This document shows positions 1 to 11,222 of a stretch of DNA of 64,000 nucleotides, piece after piece. The notes beneath the pieces were generated by a model. It saw only the letters and a program-made list of their open reading frames with translations. It was not told the DNA's origin and made no database searches. The position numbers were made by a program, and so were the translations under genes. Each line of letters begins with the position of its first letter. Position 1 is the first letter of the stretch. Origin of the DNA: Agelaius tricolor (lineage: Eukaryota; Chordata; Aves; Passeriformes; Icteridae); the NCBI GenBank assembly GCA_023055355.1, contig JALJCS010000050.1, forward strand, positions 2,232,001 to 2,296,000, written 5' to 3'.

Positions 1-1512
1 CTTTGGTGGTTCTGCTGAAGCCTTTGTGCTGGTGACAGAGCGGCTGGGCAGGGCCCGGCGCTGCGGGGATCCCTGTGAGAGCGGTGCCTGGAGATGGCCA
101 CAAGCCCTGGGCCAGGCAGGAAGCGCCCTCTGTGTCCTCCTGCCCATCTGCTGCTGGCTGCCTTGCTGAGGGCTCCCGGCTGCCTCTGGATGGGGCTCCT
201 CTGGAGCTGCTGTGGGGCTGCGGCGCTGCTGCTGGGCAGCTTGGCCAGGCTGGGGCAGCCCCTGAGGGTATGGGGCCATGAAGGGATGAGGGGCTGGGAA
301 GCCCTGACCGGACACAGCACTGGGAAGGCACGAGGGGGATGTGTGAGGGAGTGGGTGGCTGTAACATTGGCTGGAGCTGGAGTGGGTTGGAGACAGAGAG
401 AGCACTCACCCCGATGTTCATGTGGCAAACAGAGAGCATTTATTCTCAAGCCCTTCCTTCTAAAGGGCCTTTGAAAAAACCTGTCTGGATAATTTCATTG
501 CTGTGATCTCTATGCCCTGTCAGAATCTGGCCCGTGAAATGCTGCAGCCCTGGGAGAGATGTGACTGGGCGAGGCCCCTGGCAGTCCAACCAGGGCTGGT
601 CCATTCACACAGCACGAGCCAGCCTGCACTGTGACACACGGCAACAGAGTGCAAGGCACAGCTCCGGGTGCTCCCCAGGAACCTCAGCTCTGGGAGCCCT
701 GTCTGCCCCAAGCTCCAGGGGCTGCAGTGCGAGCCCGGCTGGGCTCTGCCCTGGGGCCATCCTGCAGGGACAGCTGGACACAGGGAGCATTCCCTTGCCA
801 CAAACAGCCAAGCCAGGGCTGCAGGGCAGCTGCTGCAGCCCGGACTGCACTGTTGTGTGCTGTGCTCTGGGGCTGGGGCTCCCCACACAGGGCACTGGGC
901 TGGTGTGCCACAGGAGACAGAGAAGCTTCAGCTTCAGCCTAACTGAGGTGGGTGTGTGGGCTGGGAAGAGTGGGGAGGCTCAAGGGGATTCACAGAGCTC
1001 ATCCTGCTGCAAGGACGAGGAAAAGGGAGAGGGAGCTCAGCAGTGAGGAGAGCTGAGGGCTGGAGAGTGCCTCTGAATGACACTAAAATCTCACTGGACC
1101 TCTGAGACATTGCTGCTCCTCAGCCAGTCACAAGATGAGTCCCTAAGCCTGGGGCTCTGCCTTCCTCATAGTGAGGGGCACCAAGGAAGGCAACAGGGTG
1201 ATGGAGACTGCAATGGGCTGGGAACTCACTGGGGGAAAAGAGGGAGCAGTTGGGAAGTAAAAGGCAGGTGGGGGAGAGAACTGTTCAGAGAAGGGCTGAG
1301 CTACAGCTTGATCAAGCTGAAAAATGTCATTTGGGGTCATCCCAGATTGATTTCATTTCAGAAGTTACTGAACAAGTTTATTTTTTGGGGGGTGTCATGT
1401 TTTCCCTTGGAAGTGTACACTCTGCAATCTTGGGCTGTGCTGCCAAAATGCTCAAGCAAGTCTGTGCTGCAGGTCACACCATTTCTTCTTTGGCTGATTC
1501 CAGCCCGGTGCT
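1..1512. other. non-coding stretch, no gene supported
   Basis: No complete gene is seen here. One plus-strand reading frame from the ATG at 94 gives a hydrophobic, signal-like stretch rich in Leu, Ala and Cys and reaches a GTATGG at about 267 that could act as a splice donor. No partner exon was found, so this is only a possible orphan exon. The remainder is GC-rich single-copy-looking sequence up to the edge of the inverted duplication near 1513. Confidence 0.4.
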
Positions 1513-2540
1513 GAGCCCAGCAGAGCCCTGGCAGAGTCCAGAGCAGCCTCAGCAGCCGCAGAGCCCGGCTGCAAGGAGAGAAAGCAGAAAGTGCCCGTCA
1601 GCTGAGGGCTCCTGTGCCCTTGTGCCAAGGCCTGCGGTGCCCAGGCCATGCTGGCTGTGCCCAGAGCTGTGCCCAGAGCTGCCCATCCCTGCTGCCTTTG
1701 GCAGCAGAGCAGGAGGGCAGGACATGTGCCCAGCCTGCAGCCAGCCACGGCACATCCAGCCCTCAGCAGCTGCCCAGAGCAGGATGCTCCTGTGCTCGCT
1801 GCCATCTCCCAAAAGCTCTGATCCCACCCTGCCAAGCACACAGGGACCCACCTCACGCCAGCCACGGCTGCAAGAAAAGCTGCTCCCAAACCATGGCCTC
1901 AGCCTTCTCCAAGGCCACCGCCCATCCACGCCACAGCTGCTCCCAAGCACTTCCCAATCCAGACTGGAGCCCACCTGGAACGCTTCCTCTGGAAAAACAA
2001 ACAACAAATTATTGAAAATAGATTACAGACAAAAGGGGGAAACAAGGTCAAAAATCTTATCTCTGCCAGGGCCTTGAGGAAGGCCCAACCCCTGCATGCC
2101 AGGGAAAAACCCACCCACGGGTGAGGGAGGCCCAGTCTCTCTCCCTTCCACCCAGCACTGCCCCCCAAAATCACGGTCATCCCAAAGCAAACAAGGGCAG
2201 TGCAGCAGCCCAGCCCTTCCTTGCCTGCAGAGCAAAGCAGCCCCTGCACAGCTTCTGGAGTCCCACCTCTGCTCCCACCATGGGGCTCTGTTTGTGTCGG
2301 GCTGGCTGCCCCAGCCCCAGCCCCAGTCCAGGCCACGGTGGCTGCTGGGGGCTGTTGGCAGGGCCAGGAGCCCACTCCCATTTGTACCCAGCCCAGCCCA
2401 TGCCCCAGCCCTGCCAAAAGCAGCTGGGCAGCGACTGAAGAATGAGTTGCATCTGCCCCAGCAAAGGGGGAACCTTTGGTTCTTGGCCAGACTGTGCAAT
2501 GCCCAAATCTGGGAGCATTTCCCCCTGTGTGTGGACTCAT

Positions 2541-2661
2541 CTGCAAATTCCCTGTGGAGCCTGGCTTTGAAGAAGGTGCCCCAATCAAAGTCCAGCATCT
2601 TCAGCTGGCCAGTAGCCAGGTCCAGGAAGAGCTTGTCATCCTTGATGTCATCCTGGCTGTC

Positions 2662-2692
<31 letters not shown>

Positions 2693-2734
2693 TCCCCACC
2701 CGGTACAGCTTCTCCAGGGGCTCCTGCTCCTTCC
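2541..2734 (-). pseudogene. PIM-like kinase relic, left-arm copy
   Basis: This is the inverted counterpart of the relic at 37090-37318. After a CCCCAG acceptor at 2735-2740 it reads into a sequence like the start of the PIM kinase domain, then a CAG/CTG run, then a decayed piece of the exon that holds the DFG region. The donor that is GTGAGT in the right copy is ATGAGT here (2535-2540 on the minus strand), so splicing is lost. It cannot encode a kinase. Confidence 0.6.
2664..2692. repeat. (CAG)n/(CTG)n microsatellite, about 9 units
   Basis: A pure trinucleotide run sits inside the left-arm PIM relic. The matching run in the right arm (37132-37196) is more than twice as long and interrupted, so the two copies have diverged in length. 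Confidence 0.9.
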
Positions 2735-3009
2735 CTGGGGTGAAACCAGGCTCTCAGGGCTCTGCCCAGGGCCCCAGCTGTCAGGAAACCAGGACAAGCA
2801 AAGCCAGCTCAGAGGGCAGCCACCAGTGCTGGGCAGAGCAGCTCAGCTCCAGCACAAGGGCTGCGTGTTCCCATCTGATGAGCCCGGTGCAGTGACATAG
2901 GCAGGAAAAAAAAGTCTGGGTTCCTTTGCTAATCATTGCCAAGGCATGTGTGGAGCTGTAACTTACGAGGGCCCTGCATCAAAGTGTGCCTGTGGCTCTC
3001 TCCCTTCTT

Positions 3010-3526
3010 CTACGGCCGAGGAATATCCTGCACCCAAGGATGACAGAGCAGCCTTTCCAAGTCCAGCATGGATAAACACCGCCTGATCAGATCTTGGCAC
3101 TCTGGGCACAGAAACCAGAAACCGCCGGGCAGCTGGAGAAGGGTCCTGTTGGCTTTGCCCCACTGTTGCCATGCCCAGGCCTTGCTGGATGCGCTCAGGG
3201 CTGGGTCTAAACTTTCCCATCAATTCCCTGTTTTGGAGGAGAGCAGGACATGTGCCACCTCCTCAGCAGCTGCCAGAGCGGGATGCTCACGAGCCCGCTG
3301 CTGGCTCCCAGCCCTGGGATTCCCCCCGTGCCCAGAGAAGAGGATCCACCTTGAGAGAGCCCTTGTGGCAGCGGGAGCTGGCCCCAGCTGAGGTTCTGGC
3401 CCCTCCTGAAAGGGTGCTCCCCGCAGACCATCTGGTGCAGCAGGATGCCCAGGGACCAGATCGTTGCTGCCTTGCCATGGTACCAGCCAAAGTCGTTCCA
3501 TTCCGGGGGGCTGTAGGATGGTGTTC
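3010..3526 (-). pseudogene. truncated PIM-like kinase, exons 4 and 5 only
   Basis: On the minus strand an AG acceptor precedes 3526. The 177-nt exon (3526-3350) encodes the activation-segment/APE-like SPPEW motif, the C-lobe stretch SLGILLHQMVCGEHPF and the same GT donor as the intact gene. The last exon (3101-3010) ends in PWVQDIPRP and TAG. Compared with the intact gene at 36709-36815, this exon lacks 15 nt, an in-frame loss of five codons (residues PTLED region). Exons 1-3, with the ATP site and the catalytic HRD motif, are absent: homology stops inside intron 3 at the LTR starting at 3775. The copy therefore cannot be an active kinase, although both remaining exons stay open. Confidence 0.8.
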
Positions 3527-3774
3527 CTATGGAATACAGATGGAGTTCAGCAGGGGGATGCTGCTGCTCCCAGAGCCTGGCCCCAGCATCCCTGGGCCTG
3601 CGGGGGCTGCATCAGTGGCACACAGGGTGACCACTGCCCTCTCGCCAGCACCTGGGAATTGTGTTTACTTAGGGTTGGAAAAGAAGCCACTGGTGTTAGA
3701 AGAGGGCTGTGGAAACCCTGGCAAGGCCCAACCATGGCAAGGAAGAACCCACTCACTGCTGGTGAAAACCATGC

Positions 3775-4259
3775 TGTTATGAATTCGAACGAGGCCAGAT
3801 CTTGAGAAGGAAACAGGCCCTCGTTTATCAAAACAAACTACAGACGACAGGGAGTTTGAGATAAGCCCAAACTCCCACACAACAACCCAAAGATAATGAT
3901 GTGTCCCAAACACGCTGGGTTCTCCCCCATATAGTACATCCCCCAGAAGGAGAAGAACCCCAGCCCAATTGAAACCCTCATTTTATAACCCCTCTCAGGT
4001 CCAGGATTGGTGGGGTTTGGATCCGCACGTTGATTGGTCGTTTTCCGGTGTTCTCATTGGTCCTTATCGATATTCATTCTGGACCAATCATTTTCTCAGG
4101 GCATCAAATGATTGGTCAAGTCCCCTGTCCAATCACCTCCCGCCCCCCTTTGACTATCATCCCCACCAAACCCTGCACCTCCCCTCCCCAGGACCCACAA
4201 CAAACACCCATCAACTCACCCCAAAACAACAATTCCCAACCCAGCCCCAATTCAACACA
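3775..4259 (-). mobile_element. solo or partial LTR, minus orientation
   Basis: The block starts TGTTATG and ends CAACACA. It carries a minus-strand TATA-like box (TTATAAAA, around 3983-3990) and several CCAAT/ATTGG boxes in the U3 half, as expected of an LTR read leftwards. It abuts the truncated PIM intron on the left. No target-site duplication is visible because the right flank is another element. The boundaries are estimates from the TG...CA ends. Confidence 0.6.
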
Positions 4260-4369
4260 AATTGAATGTAATAAGTAGCAATATGTTTGTTCATTAATTA
4301 AATCAATAGCTAAATAATTATACAATATAAAAGCAATAACTAAATAGCTAAAACTGCTTGATTCTTAAA

Positions 4370-4867
4370 TGTGCAGCCACACATGGTTGCTTGGCTTGCA
4401 GGAATCGTATAGTGCTTTGGGAATTCCATGGTAAAGATATACCTTATAAGGGAAAGTTCACCCAGCGGTCACAGAGGAAGGCTGTAACAACAATCCTTAA
4501 ACTTGCAAGAATTGCTTAGGCTTGCAGGAATCGTATAGTGTTCTGAAAATTCCACTGTATAGATATGCCTTATAAGGGAAAGTTCACTCAGCGGTTAAAG
4601 AGGAAGACTTGGAGCCTTCATCCCACGACCGCCAGAAGGCAGAAAAAGACCCCCTAGCAAGTGAACGAGCAAGCGCAAAAGACAGACCATGTCATCCCTG
4701 AACCCGGGAGAAGAAGGCAATAAAAGGCGAACCTTGGGGATAGGAACGGCGCGAGCCTAGAGGAGCGGAGACTCCCGGCCACCCAGCGCTGAACTTTGCT
4801 TATTCTTGCTTGCAAAATAATAAAAATAATGATATGATCCTTAAATCCAGTGGACTCGTTTATCACA
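4370..4867 (+). mobile_element. 5' LTR of class I ERV
   Basis: The LTR begins TGTGCAGCC and ends TTTATCACA, so its termini are short inverted repeats. It is followed three bases later by the primer site. A TATA-like AATAAAAGG lies near 4720 and an AATAAAAATAA polyadenylation-type motif near 4816. U3 contains a 127-bp tandem repeat: units starting CTTGCAGGAATCG occur at 4394 and 4521. No second copy of this LTR is seen at the other end of the provirus. Confidence 0.75.
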
Positions 4868-4870
4868 ATT

Positions 4871-4888
4871 TGGTGCCGTGACTCGGAT
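4871..4888 (+). other. retroviral primer binding site, tRNA-His type
   Basis: TGGTGCCGTGACTCGGAT is the exact complement of the 3' end of vertebrate tRNA-His including CCA. The position three bases after the LTR is the normal one. The same primer is used by the ERV-H group of class I elements. Confidence 0.85.
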
Positions 4889-5243
4889 CCAGAAAACGGG
4901 GTTGGTTTGAGAATCCTGGGGGGGCGCCCCACCACCTGGTGGCCCTGGCCTTCTCACCCGACCCCTCATCTGGACTGACGAACCTAAATTCAGGAATAAG
5001 CAAGGAAAACACCGGTAACCCTGTAAACTTTGTGCACGAAGATCCGAGCGACGACGCAGGACGCGTGAGTATACGAGGTGAACCGCTCGGTTGGGGTTGG
5101 GATCCCAGGGCACGGTGAATGAGACGTCCACCTGCGGACGACGTGAGAGGGACCCTCTAGTAGTGCGGTTCTCGTAGCCCGCGAGGGAGCGAGCCATGAC
5201 CGAGGGGTTTTGTGTGTGTGTGTGTGTGTAGGTGCCTTGGAAG

Positions 5244-6718
5244 ATGGGGCAGAAGAAGAGCAAGCCTTCTGATCCCATGTGGGAGGGTCCCCAGTTACCC
5301 CCAATACCTAAGGACAGTCCGTTAGGATTAATGATCAAGTATTGGGATGACTTTCCTTCCAGAAAGGGGAAGGATAAGGCAAAAATAAATTATTGCATGG
5401 TAGTGTGGGGAGGTAAGAATCTGGATTCAGGAAGTATATACTGGCCCGTTTTTGGATCCTTCGAGGATTGGGTCTGTCAAGCCCTGAACATTTATGTGAA
5501 TTCTAAAGAGCCAGTGAACCCGGAGGAGAGTGCATATGCTAAATTATGGTTGGTAGGAAGTAATGAGCAAACGGCTAGGTTGTTCCCCCTTAAGGGAAGT
5601 CAAGGGGAGGAAGACAAAAAGAAAAAGTCTCGACCGGAGGAATATGTTCCTATTTATCCTCCCCCGTATATACCACCAGCTCCCCCTGAACCCCTCCCAA
5701 ACGCACCCCTGGTATTGGCCCCTAATAGACAGCAGGTCACGGACTCCCCGGATTGCAGGAGGCGTACTCGGAGTCAGATGAGGACAGTAATTGAGGAAGG
5801 AGAGAGCAGTGAGTTGTTCCCTCTCAGGGAAATAGCATTAGGAGGACCTCAAGCTGGGATGGGATTTGTCACTGTTCCCTTGAACTCGGGAGATGTCCGC
5901 GAGTTTAAGAAAGAGATGGGAAAATTATTAGAAGACCCCATAGGAGTAGCAGAAAGAGTGGATCAGTTCCTAGGGCCAAACAGATATACTTGGGTAGAGA
6001 TGCAATCCATTCTAGGCATCCTATTTACAACAGAGGAGAGAGGGATGATTAGAAGGGCAGGAATGAGGATTTGGGACACCCAACATGTTCAAGGTCCCAC
6101 GGATGATGTGAAATGGCCCTTGCAAAATGCCAACTGGAACAAGCAGGAGCCCAACCATCGTGGTCATATGCAGGACTTAAGAACCATCATAATCCTGGGC
6201 ATACGAGAGGCTGTGCCCCAGGGACAAAATATAAGCAAGGCATTCAAAGAGTGCCATGGAAAAGATGAGACCCCCACTGAATGGTTGGAAAGATTAAGGA
6301 AGAGTTTTCAGTTATACTCAGGGGTGGACCCAGAGACGCCAATGGGGCAAGCGCTCCTTAAAACACAGTTTGTAGCCAAATCATGGGAGGATGTTCGAAA
6401 GAAATTAGGAAAGTTAGAGGATTGGCAGGACAGAGGACTTGATGAATTGCTCAGGGAGGCTCAGAAGGTGTATGTTGGACGGGAGGATGAGGCACACAAA
6501 AGACAAGTTCGGATGATGGTGGCGGCAGTCAGGGAGGGACAGCGAAACAACCCTCCACCACGAGAAAGAAGTGGCATGAGGAGAGTCCCCAGGATTTAGG
6601 AGGAGCTCCAACTGGAGGGAGAGAAGGAGTAGTGTGCTACTATTTTGGTGGAAAAGGACACGTGAAGAGGGAATGCCGAAAGAGGCTTAGGGATGAGAAG
6701 ATGTTCAAAGAGGATTAG
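5244..6718 (+). pseudogene. gag: ERV gag, frameshifted near its 3' end
   Basis: Gag makes the particle shell. The start at 5244 gives MGQKK, with Gly-2 available for N-myristoylation. An ATG twelve bases upstream is also in frame but would bury that glycine. A PPPY late-domain motif lies near residue 134 and a capsid-like region follows. The first frame stops at TAG 6597. A shift around 6560-6590 is needed to reach the zinc knuckle at 6635-6676, which reads C-X2-F-X4-H-X4-C, so its second Cys is replaced by Phe. That frame ends at the amber codon at 6716. The leader (4889-5243) holds a GTGAGTA donor-like site near 5063 and a GT run just before gag. The gene is defective as it stands. Confidence 0.8.
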
Positions 6719-6735
6719 GGGGGTCAAGGGCTCTA
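6716..6735 (+). promoter_or_regulatory. gag-pol amber junction, readthrough-type context
   Basis: The zinc-knuckle frame ends in TAG at 6716-6718. It continues without a shift as GGG GGT CAA GGG into the protease frame. Same-frame gag and pol separated by one UAG with a G-rich 3' context is the gammaretroviral arrangement (stop-codon readthrough). A downstream pseudoknot was not tested. Confidence 0.65.
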
Positions 6736-9700
6736 TCTATTGGGGACCCAAATGTCATCGGAGCCCTTGGTAAAACTTAAGGTGGGTCCCCAGCAAACCC
6801 CCATAACCTTCCTTGTAGATACAGGGGCCGAGAGATCAACGGTTCTATCTTTGTCCCCAGGATGTGAGATTTCACCTTCCACAGTACAGGTTATTGGGGC
6901 AAAAGGAGAACCCTTCAAGGTTCCTGTAATTAAAGATGTCTTAATAGAATCAGAGAAGAAAATAGGGGTAGGATCACTGCTACTGGTTCCCGAAGCCGAT
7001 TACAATTTATTAGGAAGAGATTTAATGGTGGAATTAGGGATAAATATAAATATTGAAGAAAAACAGCTGAAAGTCAGGTTGTGCCCCTTACGGGTCACTG
7101 ACGAAGAGAAAATCAACCCAGAAGTCTGGTATACCCCTGATACAGCAGGAAGATTGAATATAGAGCCCTTCACAGTCAACATTCAAAACCCAGAAATCCC
7201 AGGAAGGATAAAACAATATCCCATGTCAGATGAGGGGCGAAGGGGACTAAAACCAGAGGTAGAATGGTTAATACAACAAGGGCTCTTGGAACCTTGCATG
7301 TCTCCCTTCAACACCCCCATCTTACCTGTAAAGAAACCAGACCAAAAATACTGATTAGTACATGATCTAAGGGAAATAAATAAGAGAACCATTACCTGGT
7401 TCCCTGTAGTAGCAAACCCCCACACATTGCTCAGTCAATTGAAACCAGATGATCACTGGTATAGTGTTATAGATTTGAAAGACGCCTTTTGTGCGTGCCC
7501 CTTGAAAGAAGAATGTAGAGATTATTTTGCATTTGAATGGGAAGATCCTGATACCACCGAAAGCAACAACTGAGGTGGGCAGTGCTCCCACAGGGATTCA
7601 CAGAATCCCCGAATTTGTTTGGGCAGGCACTAGAGCAAAGAATGAAATCCTATACCCCGAACCAAGGAATAACCATTATTCAATATGTAGATGACCTTTT
7701 AATTGCTGGAAAAAGCGTGGAATCAGTTAGAGAAGAAAGCATTAAGCTTCTGAACTTTTTAAGCATCCAGGGGCTGAAAGTGTCCAAAAGTAAATTGCAA
7801 TTTGTAGAAGAAGAAGTGAAGTGCCTAGGACACCGACTTAGTAAAGGAACTAAAACACTAGACCCAGGGAGGGTTAAGGGAATCCTCTCCCTTCCTCCCC
7901 CAAGAAATAAGAGACAAATCAGGCAGCTATTGGGTCTTGTAGGATACTGCAGACAAAGGATTGAAAACTTTAGGGGTAAAGTAAAATTTTTGTATGAAAA
8001 ACTAAGTGCTGAAGGTTTGATGAAACGGACTGAGAAGGATGATGAATCATCAGAACAATTAAAAGAGGAATTGGCTAATGCCCTGGTGCTAAGCCTCCCG
8101 GATGTTAGGAGACCCTTTTATTTGTTTGTTAACACTGAGGCAGGAGTAGCATTTGGGGTACTGGCTCAGGACTGGGCCGGCAGTCGAAAACCAGTAGCAT
8201 TTATTTCTAAAATCCTAGACCCCGTAAGTAGAGGATGGCCAACATGTTTGCAGATTATAGTGGCAACAGCCCTCTTAGTGGAAGAAGCTCTCAAAATTAC
8301 CTATGGAGGAGAACTGAAAGTCTTTACCCCCCATAACATACGGGCAGTATTGCAACAAGAGGCAGAAAAATGGATAACAGACTCAAGACTTTTGCAATAC
8401 GAGGGCATTTTACTGTCATCCCCTTGGCTGATACTTGAAACCGCCTCTCTGCAAAACCCCGCTGAATTCTTGTTTGGAGATCCACAGGAGAATTGAACTC
8501 ATGACTGCTTACATAGCATAGAAAAACAAACAAAAATTCAGCCGGACCTCGAAGAGGAAGAACTGGAAGGGGGAGAAAGGTTATTTGTGGATGGGTCCTC
8601 TAGAGTTGTTGAGGGAAAGCGAATCTCTGGATATGCGATTGTGGGAGGTGAAAATCTGGAAATAATAGAATCTGGACCTTTGAGTCCTAGTTGGTCAGCC
8701 CAGGCCTGTGCGCTGTATGCAGTATTGTGGGCTCTAAAATTCTTGGAAGCTAAGGTTGGGACCATCTACACGGACCCAAAATATGCCTTTGGAGTGGTAC
8801 ATACTTTTGGGAAAATTTGGGAAGAAAGAGGGTTAATAAACTCCCGAGGAAGAGAATTAATACATCAGGAACTAATTACTCAGGTACTACAAGCTTTAAG
8901 AGGCCCAAAGAAAATAGCAATGGTACATGTTAAAGGACATCAAAAGGGTCTCTCCCATTTGATCAGAGGAAACAGCACAGCAGACAGAGAGGCAAAGGAA
9001 GCTGCTCTCAGAAAATTCCAGGATCAGGGGATAAGGAGAATGTGAGATGATGAGAAAGTTTGAGTCCTGAGCTTCAGAGCCCAGGAAAAGGAGAAATTAG
9101 ACAAAATGGGAATAAGAGAATGGAGGTATTTGAAAATTGCCAGATGATAGGGAGGTACTGCCAAAATCTATGGCCCAAGAATAGTGCAGCAGCTGCCTGA
9201 CCAGACTCATTGGGGAACCCAAGCCTTAGTAGATCAGTTTACTATTAAGTACATGTGTATAGGAATTTACGATATAGCAAAACAAGTAGTTAGGGGATGT
9301 ATAACATGCCAAAGAGTTAACAGACATGAAGCTCGAGAAAGGATTCCAGGAGGAAGGGAATTAGCACACTGACCTTTTTCACATGTACAAATAGATTTCA
9401 CCGAGCTACCGAAAGTAGGGAGATACAAGTACTTCTTGGTACTGGTAGATCATCTAACCCACTTTGTAGAAGCATATCCTACATTGCAGGCTACTGCAAA
9501 TGTGGTGATTAAAACCCTGCTGGAAGAAATAATCCCTAGGTATGGACTAGTAGAAATATTAGACTCTGATAGAGGTCCCCATTTTGCAAACAAAGTACTG
9601 AGAGAGGTAACCATGGCCTTAGGCACTAAATGGCAACATCACACCCCTTGGCACCCTCAAAGCTCAGGGAGGGTGGAAAGGGCAAATGGAGAAATCAAGA

Positions 9701-10239
9701 AGCAACTCACCAAGCTCATGGTAGAAACTAAAATGCCTTGGGTCAGATGTTTACCCATGGCATTGCTAAACATTAGAACCCAACCTAGGACGGATGTGGG
9801 AATCTCTCCCTTTGAAATGCTTTATGGAATGCCTTACGACTTAGAACGCCCGGGGAACCATCCTTGCATCCAAGATAGTCAAATTCAGGGTTACATACAA
9901 CAGTTAATGAAACGGAGGGAGGAATTAAAACGAAAAGGGCTATTGGTACAAAGACCCCCTTTGGATATAATAATGCATAAGCTTAAACCCGGAGATAGGC
10001 TCCTAATTAAGACTTGGAAAGAGACATCCCTAACACCCCACTGGGAAGGTCCCTATGTTGTCCTTTTTACCACAGAAACAGCCATCCCAACTGCTGAAAA
10101 AGGCTGGACACATGCCAGTCGAGCGAAAGGACCCATCCCTGCAGACACCCCTTGGGAGGTGACCAGTCGCCCTGGAGATCTACGGCCAACCCTTCGGAAG
10201 GCACAGGAACCTGCGCCAGCTGGGAACGGGAATGGCTGA
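6719..10239 (+). pseudogene. pol: ERV pro-pol, multiply broken
   Basis: The order is protease, reverse transcriptase, RNase H, integrase. Protease has the active-site LVDTGA (about 6815-6835). RT begins with a conserved N-terminal segment, has LPQGF at about 7580-7600 and YVDD at about 7686-7697. RNase H starts LFVDGSS (8582), but the second acidic position, usually Glu in the AE-L motif, reads CALYAV. Integrase keeps the HHCC tail GCITCQ, the three DDE positions (QIDF 9390, DSDRG 9560, VERANG 9675) and a C-terminal GPY-type segment (HWEGPY, 10041). Lesions: TGA 7352, a shift near 7563, TGA 8494, several stops 9043-9150, and TGA 9370. The gamma-type domain layout fits the tRNA-His primer. It cannot give an intact polyprotein. 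Confidence 0.85.
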
Positions 10240-10380
10240 ATTAGGGGACAGAGAACTATACTGATTGAGACTCTTGGTAAGAAAACCCCTACAGGAACTG
10301 GAACAGGAGTTCAAGTGCCCTCTGCCGTGGAAAACCTGGAATGAACTGACACCTGCTCTTTCAGTAGTGGCTGAAGTGAG

Positions 10381-10885
10381 GTGAGAATTATTCAATTACA
10401 CCGAGTGTCTTAAATGTCGGGAATCTTCTTGTCAGGCGTGGGTAAAAGTCTTTTGCGGGGGCTGTAAAGACAAATGGTGGATTCTGCAGTCACATTTGGT
10501 GGGGAGTGCATGGTGTCTTCCTTGTGATTGGGATTGGAGAAGAGCAAATCCATTAAGAGCCTTAAGAGAATTTAGAAGGATCCCTGGAGAGCGGGAGATC
10601 CCTGACAGAGAAGCAGCGTCACTAGTTGAAAATCTAGAACAGAGAAGAGATTGGGCCCTGGCATGGGAATTCCAACACCAATTGCATAGGATCACACGCC
10701 AAAACCAGACAGTCATATTAACTACCTTGTGTAAGAAGGGAATCCACGTTCCTCTGGGGTGGCAAGTGAGGCCTGACGAGTGGAATAGCACGATTCGTCG
10801 CTATTCCCGAGTTTATAAACAACAAAAACGTAGAGAACGTAGGGAAGAACGACGTAATTCTGGGAAGAGAGGAGAAAGGGAATAA
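10381..10885 (+). CDS. Cys-rich/basic ORF between pol and env
   Basis: An open frame of about 167 codons follows a TGA at 10378 and ends at TAA 10883, between the end of integrase and the start of env. It has no ATG near its beginning, so it may be a spliced exon, use a non-AUG start, or continue an upstream frame past the stop. The first third has paired cysteines (CLKC, SSC, CGGC, CLPC) interleaved with Trp residues, suggestive of a zinc-binding fold. The C-terminus is very basic, ending in an Arg/Lys/Glu run around 10825-10880 like a nuclear or RNA-binding signal. Simple gammaretroviruses have no gene here. I do not recognise the family. It could be an accessory gene, a captured host exon, or chance. 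Confidence 0.45.
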
Positions 10886-11222
10886 AAGGCAGAGGGTGGA
10901 CCCTAAGTAGGTGTGGGACTCAGGCCCTGTAAAGCTCACTAGGGACGGCAGAGAGTCCGTCATAAAATCAAAGAAATCCTTTGCAGGAGACCCTTTGCCT
11001 GGAGGCCTGACAGCCTGCCCTTAGGAGTGGGGGCAGGAGTTAAGGAGATAGCCCAAATAATGCACCCCCTTGAAGACTACCCCTGCTGCCGAGAAGAGAA
11101 TGATCCCTGAAGAGCGACGCACCCGGGCTGGCAGGCGAGGCAGAGAGGTGAGGAGTAGTGGGGGAGAGCAACGGAGCACAGGAACAGGAACGGAGCACAG
11201 GAAAGCCCCAGGTAAGAGAGAT

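Larger units (their letters stand above)
1513..3774 (-). repeat. left arm of a 2.3-kb inverted duplication
   Basis: Read on the minus strand, this block follows 36029-38355 through PIM-like intron 3, exon 4, intron 4, exon 5, the downstream PIM relic and the flank beyond it. Long stretches are near-identical, for example the coding exon around 3350-3526 against 36284-36460. Homology ends at 3774/3775, where an LTR begins. The two arms are about 32 kb apart and point in opposite directions. Confidence 0.85.

Noticed and set aside
94..267. Possible signal-peptide exon
   Set aside because: Hydrophobic and followed by GTATGG, but no second exon or homologue; kept only as a remark.
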